Source: Mikania micrantha (Eukaryota; Streptophyta; Magnoliopsida; Asterales; Asteraceae). Taken from it: a stretch of 64,000 bases of DNA. Made by a program: the position numbers and the translations under genes. Each line of letters begins with the position of its first letter. The first letter of the stretch is position 1. The DNA is taken from assembly GCA_009363875.1 (NCBI GenBank), contig CM018683.1:47915711-47979710 (forward strand). Reading direction: 5' to 3'. The notes below the pieces were generated by a model, which was not told the origin of the DNA, did no database searches, and saw only the letters and a program-made list of their open reading frames with translations. This document shows positions 21,154-34,525 of the stretch, in pieces.

Positions 21154-24058
21154 ATGTATGCAGCAATGGCAAGTCAGAATTCTAAGATTCATAACATTCT
21201 GATTAGTGAAACTGAAGTTAGGAGTGCGAATAAAGTGACAAAGTTGTTGGATTTATCAGATTATGATAATTGGAAGGGTCGCTTTGAAACACACCTTAAT
21301 GGAACAGATACTAATCTTTGGGAGAGGATTTTATCTCCATATGAAAGACCGAGAGTGGTGGGAACTGATTTGTATCAACTCTTAGAAAGATTAGATGTTG
21401 ATGAAAGAAAGAAGTATGATTCAGAGAAGAAGGCATACTGGATGTTAAGCCAAGCCATTCCAAACCAGATTTTACATCAATTTGATGAGCACAAGACTTC
21501 TTATAGTCTATGGAATGCTTTGAAAGCTAGAGTTGAGGGAAATACAAGTCTGAAAAAGATGAAAGCTACAAACATTCGCAAGGAATTTGAAAACTTCAAT
21601 TTTATAGGAAATGAAAGTCTGGAAGCATTGATATCACAAGATACAGACTTCTGCTGACAGAAGTTAGAAAGTGTGGCATCGAATATACTGAAGATGAAAA
21701 GATTGATTGCCTTGCAGATGCTTTTCCTGACAAGTGGAATTCTTTAGTGTTAATCTTGAGAGAGAATTACCAGGAATGACCTTGGTAGAATTTGTTAAAA
21801 AGCTTGAAGAGCAAGAGATGAAGGATAAGCGAAAAGCTCGAAGAGTGAATGTTACACAAGATCCTTCATTATATGGTGGATCTGTAGTTACACCACCAGC
21901 TTCATCTGCTAAGATTCAGACAACATTTGTATCTAGTATTTCTGAAAGTTCTCCTGCTCCTTCTGCATGTGCAAGTACTAGTTCATATTATTTAAGTGAG
22001 AAGAAGTCTGACTCGACACCAACTCCTGTTCAGCTAAACACAACAAATCTGGGGAAAATAACTGTTGAAGCTGTTCGGGATCATATGTCTATTCTGTCTT
22101 GTGTGGTCAGCGCATATGATGAACAAGTTGCAGGAAGGATTGGAAATGCTAATCTGACATTTGAAGATTATGAACAAATCGATTATGATGAAATGGAGCT
22201 AATTGACACTCAGTGGGCACTAGCAAGTGTTATTCGAAGAATCAATCGTTATGAGAAGAAGACAGGCAAGAAATTCACTTTCGACCGTAAGAATCCAAAG
22301 AAACAAGGGAATGTAAATCCATTTAAGCCAAAGGAAACTTATAAGAAAAAAAAGAAAAATCTGAAGAATCATCATCTAAAGCTTTGGTAAGTCAAGCCGA
22401 TGAAGGTTATGATTGGGAGAAGCAGTATGATGATTTGATGGGTGCTTTTATGGCCTCTTTGAAAGAAGACACTGGTAAAGGCAAAGAGAAAGTGGATGAG
22501 GTAAATGAGGATCTGTTAGAGATCATTAATAAACTGAAAGAGATGAATTCTTAGCTGACTGCTGATCTGATAGAGTGCACAAAAGCAAATAAGAAGCTGA
22601 TTTTAAGAGAAAAATCTTTTGACAAAAAGATAATTGATCTAAGTAAAGAAAATGAAAATTTGAAAATCAAACTTTTACAAAACAACCATGCTGTGTCTGT
22701 GCATCTTGAATTAGTTCAAAAGCTGAAGGTTGAATTATCAGCAGCAAAAGCAGAAGCTGAAGTGAACAAGATCAAGCTTGAAAATTATCAAAATTCTAAG
22801 TATGTCATCGATTACTTTGCTGCCATGCAAAGATCATCGCATGATAATACTGGAATAGGTTTTCATGCTGTGCCACCATCTTCTAGTTTTGTTCCAAGAC
22901 CACAACTTAATCCGGATTTGGAAGTTCATCCGGTTTCCTTAAAGGAAAATGTGTCTGAACAAATGACTGAGGATGTGGGAGGTTCATTATCTCATGATAA
23001 AGTGTTTGTTGATTGTGATGCTCCTATTATTAAGGACATCACAGATTCAGAATTTCCAGCTGATATTCTGAGAATGATTGGTTATCAATCAATACTTTTG
23101 AGAAACAGAGTTTGAAGTCTCAGAAATCCAAGTCTGCAATGAAACCAGCTGAGAAAGCGGGGGTTAAAAAAACTGTTGTTTTCAAACCAGTGCTAAAAGT
23201 CAAAACTACCTCTACTCTCAAACCAAATGTGTTTATCAAATCTTCCACTACATATAAAGGAGATTCGAGTGGTGTTTTTCAAAAACAAAAAGGGTTTTCT
23301 GAAAAGGTTGATAAGAAGGTTGTCAAGGTTGTTGACAAGGGTAATAAATTTGGAGTTGGAAATAAGGGAAAATCAAAGTTTTTTCAAAATCAAAAGACCA
23401 ATTCCAAGATAAAAGCCACTGGTTTGAGGAAAACAGTTTCATCTCCATCTTTTGCATCTAAATCTTTGGGTTCATGTAAATGTTTTGATGAACTAAAATC
23501 AAAGAGTCTTTCGCAAGAAAATGCTACAGATGTGGGAGATTGGGTCATGTAATTGCTGATTGTGATTTAGATACTTGTGACAGATTTAGATCCTTTACTC
23601 CAAGAGAAACACGACAGTGTTTTACTTGTAGTGGAAAATGACATATTTCTGCAAACTGTCCAAATCATAAGATCAAGAAGAGTTCAGTTGATGATAGTCG
23701 GGTGATCAAGTCTGGTGGAAGTCCTAGGAAATTGAAGCCTAGTGAGGAGGAAATGAGAGTCCTCAGAAAGTTTGATCCTGAATGTGTCTGGGTTAGAGAA
23801 GAAAAGAATCAGAAAAAGAAAGTTTTTGATAACAAACAAAATGTCAAAAAGTTGGTCAAAATGGTGACATCATCTGATGATGATTTTTATGATAAATTTT
23901 CTTCAAAAAAATTTTCAAAACAAAATGGTAAGTCAAAATTTTTTTGGAAATTGAGATGCAAGTCAAGTGATCAAATTTCTGGGAGAAAGGTGATAACTGT
24001 GAAGATGGGTCTTCAAACAGTTCATCACAACAGAATGGCAGAAGTCCATTCAGGGTGA
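21154..24058 (+). pseudogene. gag: Element D gag (UBN2, coiled coil, two zinc knuckles)
   Basis: Start at ATG 21154 (MYAAMASQNSKIHN). The UBN2 gag domain runs to about 21640 (DYDNWKGRFETHLNG, SLWNALKARVEG). A frameshift near 21635 is compensated near 21770; in between the right frame reads CGIEYTEDEKIDCLADAF. A linker and a conserved DYEQIDYDEMELIDTQWALA segment follow (22160-22230). The frame changes again at 22385. From 22500 to 22790 there is a Lys/Glu/Leu-rich coiled coil (stop TAG at 22552). Then a basic region (23110-23500) and two knuckles: CYRCGRLGHVIADC at 23523-23566, and CFTCSGK-stop-HISANC near 23620-23665, with TGA inside the second. The last segment, 23702-24058, is basic. Sireviruses are known for such long gags. 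Confidence 0.85.
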
Positions 24059-24117
24059 CTCAACGCCGGAATGGCAGGAGTCATCCCTTTTGGTACTGAT
24101 TAAAATTTTAATTTATT

Positions 24118-27100
24118 GTGCATGTGGCATTCATGGGCCATATCAACAGTCGCTGGATTGTTGATAGTGGATGCTCACGGGACATGACTGGAGAATTAGG
24201 TTTGTTGAAGGATTTTAAGGTAATGAAAGGTAGTTTATGTTAACTTTGCAGGTGACAAAGGTGGTCAGATTACCGGGTTTGGTAGTTTGACTAATGGTAA
24301 AGTTTCCTTTGACAATGTTGATTACTGCAAAGAGTTAACTAACAACCTACTGAGTGTGTCACATATTTGTGACAAAGGATACAAAGTAATATTCGATAAC
24401 GAAAGATGTTATGTGCTTCAACAAGAAATTCAAATTCCTGAGGATTGGATTCTGATGACTGCCGACCGGAGTAAGGATTTATATGTTCTTCACATGGCGA
24501 AAGCAGAGACGGTGAACAAGGTGGAGACGTGTCTGGTGTCTAAGGCAACCGAGCAAGATACGCGGTCCTGGGACAGACGAATGGGGCATATTCATATCAG
24601 GAAGATGAATCATTTTGTACACAATCATTTGGTTGAGGGTGTACCGGTTAAACACTTTAAACTTCCTGATGTGTGTGTGTCTTGTAAGAAGGGTAAACAG
24701 AGAAGGAGGTCACATAAAACAAAGACAGTGTTTTCTATTGATAAACCACTGGAACTTCTTCACATGGATTTGTTTGGTCCAATCAATGTGAAGAGTATCG
24801 GTGGTGAATCATATTGTTTTGTGGTGACTGATGATTTTTCTAGATTTTCATGGGTAATGTTTTTAAAGTATAAATCTGAAACTTATGAAAATTTTGTATT
24901 CTTGGTGAACAAGTTGGAGACTTTATACAAGTTAAGAGTGAGGTGTGTTCGTTCAGATAATGGGACAGAGTTCAAAAATCATCAAATGGAAGAATTTTGT
25001 GATTCAAAGGGCATTCAGCAGCAATTTAGTGCACCATATGAACCACAGATGAATGGTGTAGCTGATAGAAAGAACAGAACGTTGATAGAGTCTGCTAGAA
25101 CCATGCTGGCTGATTCTAAACTCCCCATTACATTCAGGAGTGAAGCTATGGTGACTGCCTGTTTTACTCTTAATAGAGTCTTGATTGTTAAAAGACACAA
25201 TAAGACAAGCTATGAGTTGCTTTAAAATCAAAAACCTAATTTGGAACACTTGGAACCTTTCGGGGCTCCTTGTACCATGCTTAAGAAAGATTCAAAATTC
25301 AACTCTAAAGTTGAAGAGGGTTTCTTTCTTGGGTACAGTCTTCCCAACAAACGTGTGTTTAATAAACGCACGGGTGTTGTGGAATTATGGTATAACGTGG
25401 ATGTTCAAAGACATACACCTATACCTGACAGAAAAGGACCAAATTGGCTTTTTGATTATGATAAACTTTTTGAGTCTTTTAATTTGTCTCCAAATGTTTC
25501 TGATGATGAAATAACCTTGCAAATGCTATATGATTTGCAGAATTCTGAAGATCAAGGTATTTCACATCAAGCTGAAGAATATCATCCACCTGAGGAAGGC
25601 ATTTCAGGAGCAATTAATGATGATTGGTCATCTGATGATGATCATGATGTGTTTGAAGATGCAGTTTCTCATGATCAAGAAGTTGATCAGAATATTACAA
25701 ATCTTGATCATAATGTTGGGGTCCCGCAAGTGCCTGTCACTAGAGTACATGTAAATCATCCTGTTGAACAGATCATTGGAAATCCATCTGCTGGGGTACA
25801 GACACGACATGAAGTTGCAAATGTGGAAAGTTTGTATGTTGAGCTAGAGAGAATTCATGGAACTCAAGAGCCATGGATGCATTCTGCATTCATTTCTCAG
25901 ATTGAGCCAAAATTTGTTACTGAAGCATTGCGTGAGCCTGCCTGGGTGGAGGCTATGCAAGAAGAGCTGAATCAGTTTCAAAAGTTGGGTGTTTGGCATC
26001 TAGTTGATTTGCCAAAGGGAGAAAAGAAAATTGGCACTAGATGGGTGTTAAAGTGTAAAAGAGATGATCGAGGCGTGATTGTTCGGAACAAAGCACGTTT
26101 AGTGGTTTAAGGTTTCAAACAAGTTGAAGGGATTGATTACGACGAAGTGTTTGCACTAGTGGCGCGGCTAGAAGCAATTCGACTATTTCTAGCTTTTGCT
26201 GCCCACAAGAAATTTAAAGTTTTTCAGTTGGATCCTAAGTCTGCATTCCATTATGGGTCTTTGAAGGAAAAGTGTACGTTTGTCAGCCACCGGGCTTTGA
26301 GGATCCTATCCACCGGGATCAGGTTTACATCCTCGACAAAGCACTGTACAGTTTACATCAGGCTCCGCGTGCCTGGTATGAGACGCTATCGACTCACCTT
26401 ATTGAACACGGTTTCAATAGGGGTCAGATTGACAAAACATTGTTTTATCGGGAAAAGGGCAAGGATATTATTCTTGTTCAGATCTATGTAGATGACATCA
26501 TCTTTGGATCTACCGATGAACAACTGTGTTTGGTGTTTAAAGAGGTTATGATTGAGATATTCGAAATGAGTGCCATGTCAGACGTCAAATTCTTCTTGGG
26601 TTTACAAATTGATCAGACTGATGATGGAATCTTTATTCATCAGACAAAATACATTCAAGATGTGCTAAAACGGTTTAGCATGCTTGATTCTAAACCCATT
26701 TCCACGCCTATTCAGCCCAATCACGGGATTGAGCCTGATATTAAGGGGGAGCTAATCGATGTTACTTTGTATCGTGGAATGATTGGAAGTTTGATGTACT
26801 TGACAGTCTCAAGACCATATATTGTATTCGCTACAAGTATCCGTGCTCGATATCAATCAAAACCTAAAGTTTCACATCTGATTGCAGTCAAGAGAATTCT
26901 TCGTTATCTGAAGGGTACACCAGACACCGGTTTGTGGTATCCTAAGGATGATAATTTTTCCTTCAATGCCTATAGTGATTCTGACTATGGAGGATGCAAG
27001 ATTGATGCAAAATCCACAACTGGAGGTGCACAATTTTTAGGGGAGAGGTTAGTCTCTTGGTAGTGCAAAAAGCAAACATCTGTTGCTACATCTACATGTG

Positions 27101-27456
27101 AGGCTGAGTATGTAGCGACTGCCAGTTGTTGTTCACAGGTCTTGTGGATACAACAACAGATGAGAGACTACGGTTTGAATTTTATGACTACCCCAATTCA
27201 TTTTGACAACGAGGCTGCTATTGCTATAACCAAAAATCCGGTGTATCATTCACGATCCAAACACATTGATATTAGGTTTCATTTCATACGTGATTGCTAT
27301 GAAAAGAAACTTATTGATGTGGTGAAGATACATACCAATGAGCAAAGAGCAGACCTTCTCACCAAGGCCTTTGATAAAAACCGTTTTGAGTATTTACTCA
27401 AATTAAATGGCATTCGGGTTTTGGGTGAGGTAATTCCAAATCAATCTCCTTCATAA
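24118..27456 (+). pseudogene. pol: Element D pol: protease, integrase, reverse transcriptase, RNase H
   Basis: Protease motif WIVDSGCSRDMTG at 24154-24192 has the catalytic DSG but Asp where the family has His. Integrase (24290-25225): GAG-pre segment with WDRRMGHIHIRKMNH, zinc site CVSCKKGKQ, first Asp in LLHMDLFGP, second in RSDNGTEF; at the third position the sequence is NGVADRKNRT, with Asp for the catalytic Glu. A stop TAA follows at 25223. RT (25900-27060): KARLVV then TAA at 26108, AFAAHKKFKVFQLD, a frameshift near 26260, LYSLHQAPRAWYETL, catalytic YVDDIIFG at 26485-26508. RNase H: AYSDSDYGG near 26970, TAG at 27061, then STCEAEYVA and RSKHIDIRFHFIRD to the end at 27456. Confidence 0.92.
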
Positions 27457-29377
27457 TCAGTTTTTATTGAATTAACATCAGATATTTTATTATTGTTATT
27501 TTGTGTTTTAGTTTTTAGGGGGAGAAAATTTTGAAAAATACAAAAGCATTTGAAAAATCAAAAACACAAAAACATTAAAAAAATATAAAATTTTGAGAAA
27601 TTGATTCGACAAAGTGGAAAATGATAGTAAATTGTTTGCAATTGGAAATACATTTGTATCATATAAAACTTAAACATAAAGAGCATTTACAATTACTAAG
27701 TTTGATGTGTTAGTAGGTTTATAACTTAGTTAAAATGAAATTAGACAAAAGTTTGATTATGCTTTACAAGAAACAGATGCTTAGAATACAGTACTTAGTT
27801 TTGTCCTGTATGAGTGGTAATTATTCTTACAAAATGTTTCTTGAACAAAAAGTCAAGTTACTAGTTTTGATCATGTGTTTAATTTTTAAAAGAAATTCTA
27901 ATTGTGTTTTTCTTTGATTTTAGTTTAAAGCTTAAACATTCTTTGCGTATACTTACGTATCGACCTGATTGTTATAGCTTTAAACAATTCAAGTTTGTTT
28001 TCCTGGTTCTGATTAAGGTTTGGACAATCTCTGCGTATATGAAAATATCGATATGATTGTTAAAAGTTTAATCTTAAATTATTTTTTAGTTCTTTATCTG
28101 GATCATCTGAGAATACGAAAGTATCAACCTTGATTCTAAGATTTTGAACAAATTCAAATTGGTTTCTATTTTGTTATTTTTAAAATAGATTCTGCTTTGT
28201 TTTTACATGTTCAAGGTAGTTAAAATTGAAGTAATTAGTTTCAAGAACATTTGTGTTTGATTAATTATTCACAAATCGGGGATGTGTTCAAGTAAATGGA
28301 TATTATAAGGTATTTGATGATTTTGTTTTATTTGATATTTTAACTAAGTAATTAAACTTAAAAAGGATAAATATACTGACAATCATCTTTGAATTGTAAT
28401 TTGCTAATAAATATACTCATTAATTCAATCAGATGTGTTGATAATTGTAGAACGAAATGATCTCATGTCTGGATCTTTCTCAAACAAAAAGATGTGATTG
28501 TTTTGTTATTTTAGTTAGATTTGTTAAATTTGTATTTTAGTTGTTCTAAAAATTTGAAAAATTACAAAAAGATTTTTATTTTTTATCTAATGTTAAATCA
28601 ATAATTTTTGATTATTTGTTTGATTTTGAAACATTTAAATATTGATTTGTTTTGAAATTTTAAATAAAAAATCAAATTTTTCAAAAGGTTCGTCTAAATA
28701 GGTTTGTGAGAAGGTTCGTCTAACAGGTTCGTTGAACAGGTTCGTTGGACAGGTTTGTTGGACAGGTTCGTCCAACAAGTTCGCTTGAGAAGGTTTGGTC
28801 AACAGATTTGTCAAAGGTTCGTGGAAAAAGGTTTGGTAATAGGTTCGTGTATAAATAACAGGTTTGTGTTAGAGGTTCGTCACTTTTATCATTTTGACAG
28901 CCACGAACCTGCAAGAAAGAATTTTTCGAATTTTGATTTAGAACCTCCGAAGCCTTTTCTTTGACATCATTAGACTCGAAATCTGATTGTGATCATTTTT
29001 AGGTATAGATCTTGGATTTTGACTGGCTAATTTAGGAGATATGACTGGTTTTAGGGTTGTTAAGTCGAACCTTGTTTGTTTGAGTCAAAATCTATTAAAA
29101 TCTAAGTTTTAGACAAACTGCTTTCATTAAATTTGCTCATCATTGAGTCTCGAACCGTGGGATATAAATTTTTTCATCTAATTCGAAGATTTGAAATTTT
29201 GATTTTAAAATTGAAAAAGGTTCGCTGGATGAACAAGGTTCGCTTGATGAACTAAGGTTTACTGGATCTTGAAGGTTCGTCTCAGGGAAGGTTCGCTTGT
29301 GTTCAACACTTAGAATTTTTTATTTTTTAATTTTTAAAAATTTTTGTTTTAATTTGTTTTTCTTTTTGATTGTAGAC
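27457..29377 (+). other. Element D spacer between pol and the third frame
   Basis: No coding frame. A purine tract TTTAGGGGGAGAAAA lies at 27515-27530, like a second polypurine tract. GGTTCG words reappear densely at 28685-28880 and 29215-29300. The end, 29310-29376, is a long T-rich tract closing in ttgattgtag, an acceptor-like site two bases before the ATG of the third frame. Confidence 0.75.
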
Positions 29378-32300
29378 ATGGCGAATCTGACTTTTGGCGA
29401 CAAGCATAACTTGTGTGCATATTTAGATCCTACTACCAGGAACGACAAAGACTTCAGACCGATGATCGAATTTCTGAGACGATCACGGATTTACCATGCC
29501 ATCTCCAACTCTTGCCAGATCTACCGATCACATGTTCAGAGTTTCTGGGAATCTGCGAGGCTGATATCTGTTGATGAGGAGTATGTCATAGAGGCGAATA
29601 TGCTTGGACAAGCAATTCGTGTTACTGAAGCTGACATCAGAAGGGTGTTGCAGTTTGGGGGAGAACCTGCTGGTATGACACTCATACCAGAGAGGTGTAT
29701 CAAAGATTGTTTCTTGAGGATCAGATACTTCGGAGCTTACAATGTGACATCAATCAAGAAAGGCAAACTTCCTTTACAATACAAGCTGCTAGCTCATGTA
29801 TTACTTCACTGTCTGAGTATGAGGAATGGTACTTTTGATGAGCTACAGGATTTGATGGGATCAGCAATGGTAGCATTGATATTGAACAAACCGTTCAATT
29901 TCTCTGCTATGATCTTCCGCTACATGTCTGACAACATTACAAAGGCCAAGGATAGATTCTATATGTTTCCTCGTTTTGTTCAGATGCTGATTGATGAAAG
30001 GTTGCCAGAGCAGATGTTGCCAAGAGAAGCTTCTGATCTTCTAAAGCTCAAACACATGACTGACTCAAGTCTTGGTCAGGTCATGGTGTACCAGAAGAGT
30101 GGTGATGTTGTGCTGGAAAAGGACCTAGTTGGTCACTGTGCCAGGGCTAATTACATAGCTCCTGAGGATGATGCATGGAGGCATGCAGAGTGTGGTTCTG
30201 ATACTGAAGCTTTCAGTGATAATGATGACCAACAACCACCACCATCTCCTCCTCCAAGTCAACAGCCAAGGAAGTCAACTGCTCAGTCTTCCCAATCATC
30301 ACAACCAACTCAAGATCAGTCTCAAGGACCAAGTGTAACTCCTACTACACTGGTGCCTGTTCAAGTTGGGTTTCCAGATCAACAAGGTAAACCAAAGCAA
30401 CATGAAGATACTTCTATTCATGTTGATGCTGAGAATGTAGAAGGTGAAGATGAAGAATCTCCTGACACTGAGTCAGAATTTGAGACTGTTCAGGTTGGAA
30501 ACAACATGGTGAAAAGATTAAAGAAAAGGATTTCTCCAGAACAAACTGCAGAAGCAAGAGAAGAAAGAGCATATCCTGATTTTGTTGTTGAAGAGCCTGA
30601 GTGTTCATGGACGAAGAAGAAGGAAAGGATGGCCAAAGGTCCATATGCAAAGAAGAAGACCAAAGCTCCTAAGATCATTGTATCTTCATCTGCTGTCACT
30701 TCTACAGTTTCTGCTTCATTAATTACTGTTATTACATCTTCTCCATCTGTTACAGTTCCAGGAGGCTTTGGGCAAGCTCTTGAATATGTGAATGTGGCTC
30801 CTTTCACTCCTTCTTTTATGGACTCTAGTACAGTGACTACATCATTGCCAGAAACTTCATTTCATTCTGCTTCTATTTCCAGAGAAGATACTTTATTTGA
30901 AATTTTAGATGATTTAGGAGATTCAAATTTCACTATTGATTATGATGACACAGAGCTCAGAAGAAGGATTTCTATACTTTCAAAGGAGTTTGAGTTATAC
31001 AAAATGGAAAAAGAGAAAGCTAAAGCTGATAAACCATTTTCCTCTGGAACAAGTGAATTAGATGATATGAAGAATCAGATTGCTCAGTTGATGAAATGGA
31101 GGGAGGAAGATGTAGCTGAAAAGAAATTGTTGAATGAAAGGATTGCTTCTTTGGAATCTATGATTGATATTCAGAATGTTGATATTGCAGAGCAGTAGAA
31201 TCAGAATAGTGATTTAAGGCAAAGGATTGATGATTTGCAAGTTAAAGATTATCAAGCTAAAGCTTCTGATGCTGAAAATGTATTTGTTAATTTGGATGAT
31301 GAGGAAGAGGAAGATGAGAAGATAGACTATGATGATTCTGATGTAGATGAACATCCGAGCTTGAATGCTCATGGTGATGAAGAAGAGGATGATGGTGATG
31401 TTGGTGGTGTGAGTGGAGATAGTGGGCTAAATTTTGTGACTGGAGCTATGGTTGTATATGATTCTTCAAAGATTACTGTTGATGCTACTCCTGTTACTGC
31501 TGTGCCTTCTGATAGGGCTACAGATTGTATTGATGATGATTTTGAAGATTTAATGGAAATGGAACCAAAACAGATTATTGATTATTCTGTGCCTACATTT
31601 CTTAACTTGTTTAAATTACATTCTGATATTGACTTGCAGAGAATGATAGTTGAGTGATCAGTGGAGAAAGACTTAGAAGAAGGGGAGATAGCTGGAGGTT
31701 ATTCAGCAAAAGACTTCAATGATATGTTTGAAGTTGATGCTGATCAAATGTTTGACTTTGAAGAAGATGATGATTTGGATTTATTTGATTTTGAGAAGGA
31801 TGATCTAATTGATGAAGATTTGTATCACATGAATACTTTAAAGAAGACTTTTGAACTTGGAGGTGGTTCAAGGACTTTATTGACTAAAGTTGAAGAAAAG
31901 ACTAAGATGGATTTCTGGAAAGAAAATCAAGCTGAGATGAAATATATTGTTGATCATTTGTACATCTTCAAGCAGATGATTGAAGTAATAGACAACAAAG
32001 TTCAAGACAACCAAACTAAACAATTCAAATGATTCAATATTGGATCCAAGTCTAAGATGATTGGAAGAATTGTTAGTTATGGTTACTTTCACAACATTCC
32101 TGGAAGTTTGACTGATAAAGGATGTTATGTGGTAAAGCGGAGATTTGATGAGTTTACCATATTTTGAGTGCATGGAGCTGTCAAGATTGAAGATGATTAA
32201 AAATATTCAGACAAAACACAATGGAACTTTTGAGAAGTTATTGAAGAAGGAAGCTAGATCTGGATGGAGTTTGTTGTCCCCTCAAGTTAAAGACAAGATA

Positions 32301-32834
32301 CATGGATATGCAATGCCAAAAGTATTCAATAGACCAAGGTTGAGGATGATTGAACAGAATTGGAATCCGTATTTCAAATTCCGGTTCTATGATGAGAAGA
32401 CAGCTGAAGCAGTAATTTTGTTGAAACAAGATGATCAATGGAGAGTTATCAGAATGCTGGATCCAGTGTGGATTGTGAATTGTTCAAAGGATGATATTGA
32501 TTTGTTAAACATGGCTGAAATTTTTGCTGCAGAAGGATATCATGATGTAGGGATAAGCTACAAGGATATGATTGTTCAGTTTCAGACCATTGCTCGAATG
32601 TGTTACACTTTGGGTATACATTCAGGTTGCAATTGGGAAGATGTGAACTATCTTTATGTGGAGCTTATGAAGGTTCAGAAAGAAATGGATGACAGAGATG
32701 CTAAGTTGGAGGCTGAAAAGTTAGCCAAGATTCCTCGTTCGGTTGTGATACGAGCGGTTGATAATGTTGTTGGAGAAACAAGTGGAGTTAATGACAAGAC
32801 TGAAGATAAAGCTGTAGAGAAAGTTGAAGACTAA
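29378..32834 (+). pseudogene. Element D third open frame, unknown product
   Basis: Start at ATG 29378 (MANLTFGDKHNLCAYLD), just after an acceptor-like tract. The first segment is open to TAG at 31196, about 606 codons, then in the same frame to TGA at 31655 and TGA at 32030, then with a frameshift near 32150 to 32834. From N to C: a globular, helix-rich part (residues 1-270; SFWESARLISVDEEYVIEAN); a Gln/Pro/Ser linker (285-335); a basic patch KKKERMAKGPYAKKKTKAPK (about 415-435); a Ser/Thr-rich part; a coiled coil (about 560-630); an acidic stretch (31300-31410); and a C-terminal part of about 230 residues (RSGWSLLSPQVKDKIHGYAM). No signal peptide or membrane segment, so I do not call it an envelope. 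I do not recognise the family. Confidence 0.7.
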
Positions 32835-32870
32835 AAGTCAAAGACAGAAGATATTTTGATAGCAACTATT

Positions 32871-32880
32871 AAGGGGGAGT
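32871..32880 (+). other. Element D polypurine tract
   Basis: AAGGGGGAG directly before the 3' LTR; primes plus-strand synthesis. It is the form usual in Sireviruses. Confidence 0.85.
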
Positions 32881-32881
32881 T

Positions 32882-33387
32882 TGTTAGTGCATATTTGTAA
32901 TAGGTTTCTATTCAAAATGTAAATTATAGAAAGTTTTGTAAAAGGTTTTACATAGGTTCGTCTGGCCCATGAACCTAGGCAGGTTCGGCGAACCTATTAC
33001 ATTGATAGGTTTGGTGAACCTACAACCTTAGAAAGGTTCGGCGAACCTATAGGTTTGGCAACTTAGGTTCGCCCAGCGAACCTCAAGGTTCGGCTGGCGA
33101 ACCTAAGGGTTCGGCTAGGAATAGGTTCGGCTGACAGTCTGTATATATAGTAGGTTTGTCAAACTTTGAAAAACTCTTGGAAATTCTTGGAGAAATGAGT
33201 GTGTATTCTCTGTGTGAGAAAATCTCTGTGTGAGATCTGTAAACATTGAAGATTGATTAATCAAATGAAGATGTTTATGAAATTGCTTGTTACTCTTTGA
33301 TTCTTATAGATTAAACATGGATTCCGCACGTTTTAATTGTTCATAGAGCTTTTTGATACGATCCAGATCAGATTCACCAAACCAACA
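32882..33387 (+). repeat. Element D 3' LTR (506 bases)
   Basis: TGTTAGTGCATATTTG to CACCAAACCAACA. It carries the complete GGTTCG block (32950-33130), part of which is deleted in the 5' LTR. TATA box at 33142-33149. Confidence 0.9.
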
Positions 33388-33602
33388 AGCATCATATCCA
33401 ATCATGACATTTATTTCACGACTCATTTTTGAGAATCCCTTCACGAGTCGTTTGGATTCGATCTCAATACGACTTACAATACTCAAACGTAGGGTCAAAC
33501 CGAACGAAGAAATCCAAACCCTTAAACTTGCATTTGAATTTAGCAACATTCACCGATTTTCACATGTTAAAATTGAAAATATAAAATTCACTTGGCACGA
33601 CA

Positions 33603-33710
33603 ATTATTTATATTAAAACACTATCATTTTATAAAAAATGATAATAATAACAACAACAATAATAATAATAATATTAAAAATAACGATATAAATATCATTC
33701 TCATAATATA

Positions 33711-33752
<42 letters not shown>

Positions 33753-34525
33753 CATATATGTATAGATAATTATTAGTAAATAGTTATATTAAATACTTAA
33801 AAATTGTATACAATTTTATACATTTTAAAATGAATATTTTCTTTTTATGTCTATCGAAAATATTTAGTAGTGACAAATAAATTTATATATAACTTATGTT
33901 AAACACATATGTTTTAAATTATATAAAAACCTTCTTATACATTTTAAAAAACACATATGTTGCATTTTAATAAGCTTTTGTTATAAAAAATATTAATAAT
34001 TTATTAATTCAATTATCTATTTGCAATATGTTATGATCAATTTTTACGTTGAAAAATCGTTTGACAAATTCCTTTAAAATATTATTAAATATTAATTATA
34101 AATAGAACTATAAAACAAGTATTCAATATTTTAATTAAAGATAAAATAAATTAAATTTCAAAACTTTTGATTTATATTTTATGTTAATATAAGCAATTCA
34201 AACATTCTAAAACATTATTACTACATCCATTTAAGAAAAAAATCATAACAAAATTTTAGTTTAGTTATTCAAAACAAATCGAACTCGTTGATCCACTTAG
34301 AAGTTAGAGACATAGTTATATTAACATTATGCCAAATGAACTATTTAGGTGAATTTTGAACTTGTTGGACATACTTGAGAACTATAATTTGATATACATT
34401 ACGTAGACCATCGCACACATCGAGGCGAGTCTTCATAGCCCTCTTTTAACTTGTTTTGAACTTTTGGGGTGAAACATGTAACTTTGAACTTATCTTTAAC
34501 TTATGAACATGTGAACTTAGCATTG
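33603..34525 (+). repeat. Gypsy A middle LTR, part before element B
   Basis: Begins abruptly at AATTATTTATATTAAAA, which corresponds to a point about 1.4 kb into a complete LTR (14673 on the left, 58797 on the right). TA microsatellite at 33716-33752. It is interrupted at 34525 by B and resumes at 52745-52750. It shares with the right LTR a segment (aatcgaactcgttgatcca) missing from the left LTR. Confidence 0.8.

Larger units (their letters stand above)
19975..33387 (+). mobile_element. Element D: Sirevirus-like Ty1/copia retrotransposon, 13.4 kb
   Basis: Flanked by a perfect 5-base duplication agcat (19970-19974 and 33388-33392) within Gypsy A. Order: LTR, tRNA-iMet primer-binding site, leader, gag, protease, integrase, reverse transcriptase, RNase H, a 1.9 kb spacer, an additional 3.4 kb open frame, polypurine tract AAGGGGGAG, LTR. 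The copia order (integrase before RT), the long gag with two zinc knuckles, the primer-binding site and the polypurine tract fit the Sirevirus (SIRE/Maximus) lineage, where an extra 3' frame also occurs. All frames are broken. Confidence 0.88.

Noticed and set aside
29378..32834. Retroviral-type envelope
   Set aside because: No signal peptide, no membrane segment and no cleavage site visible.
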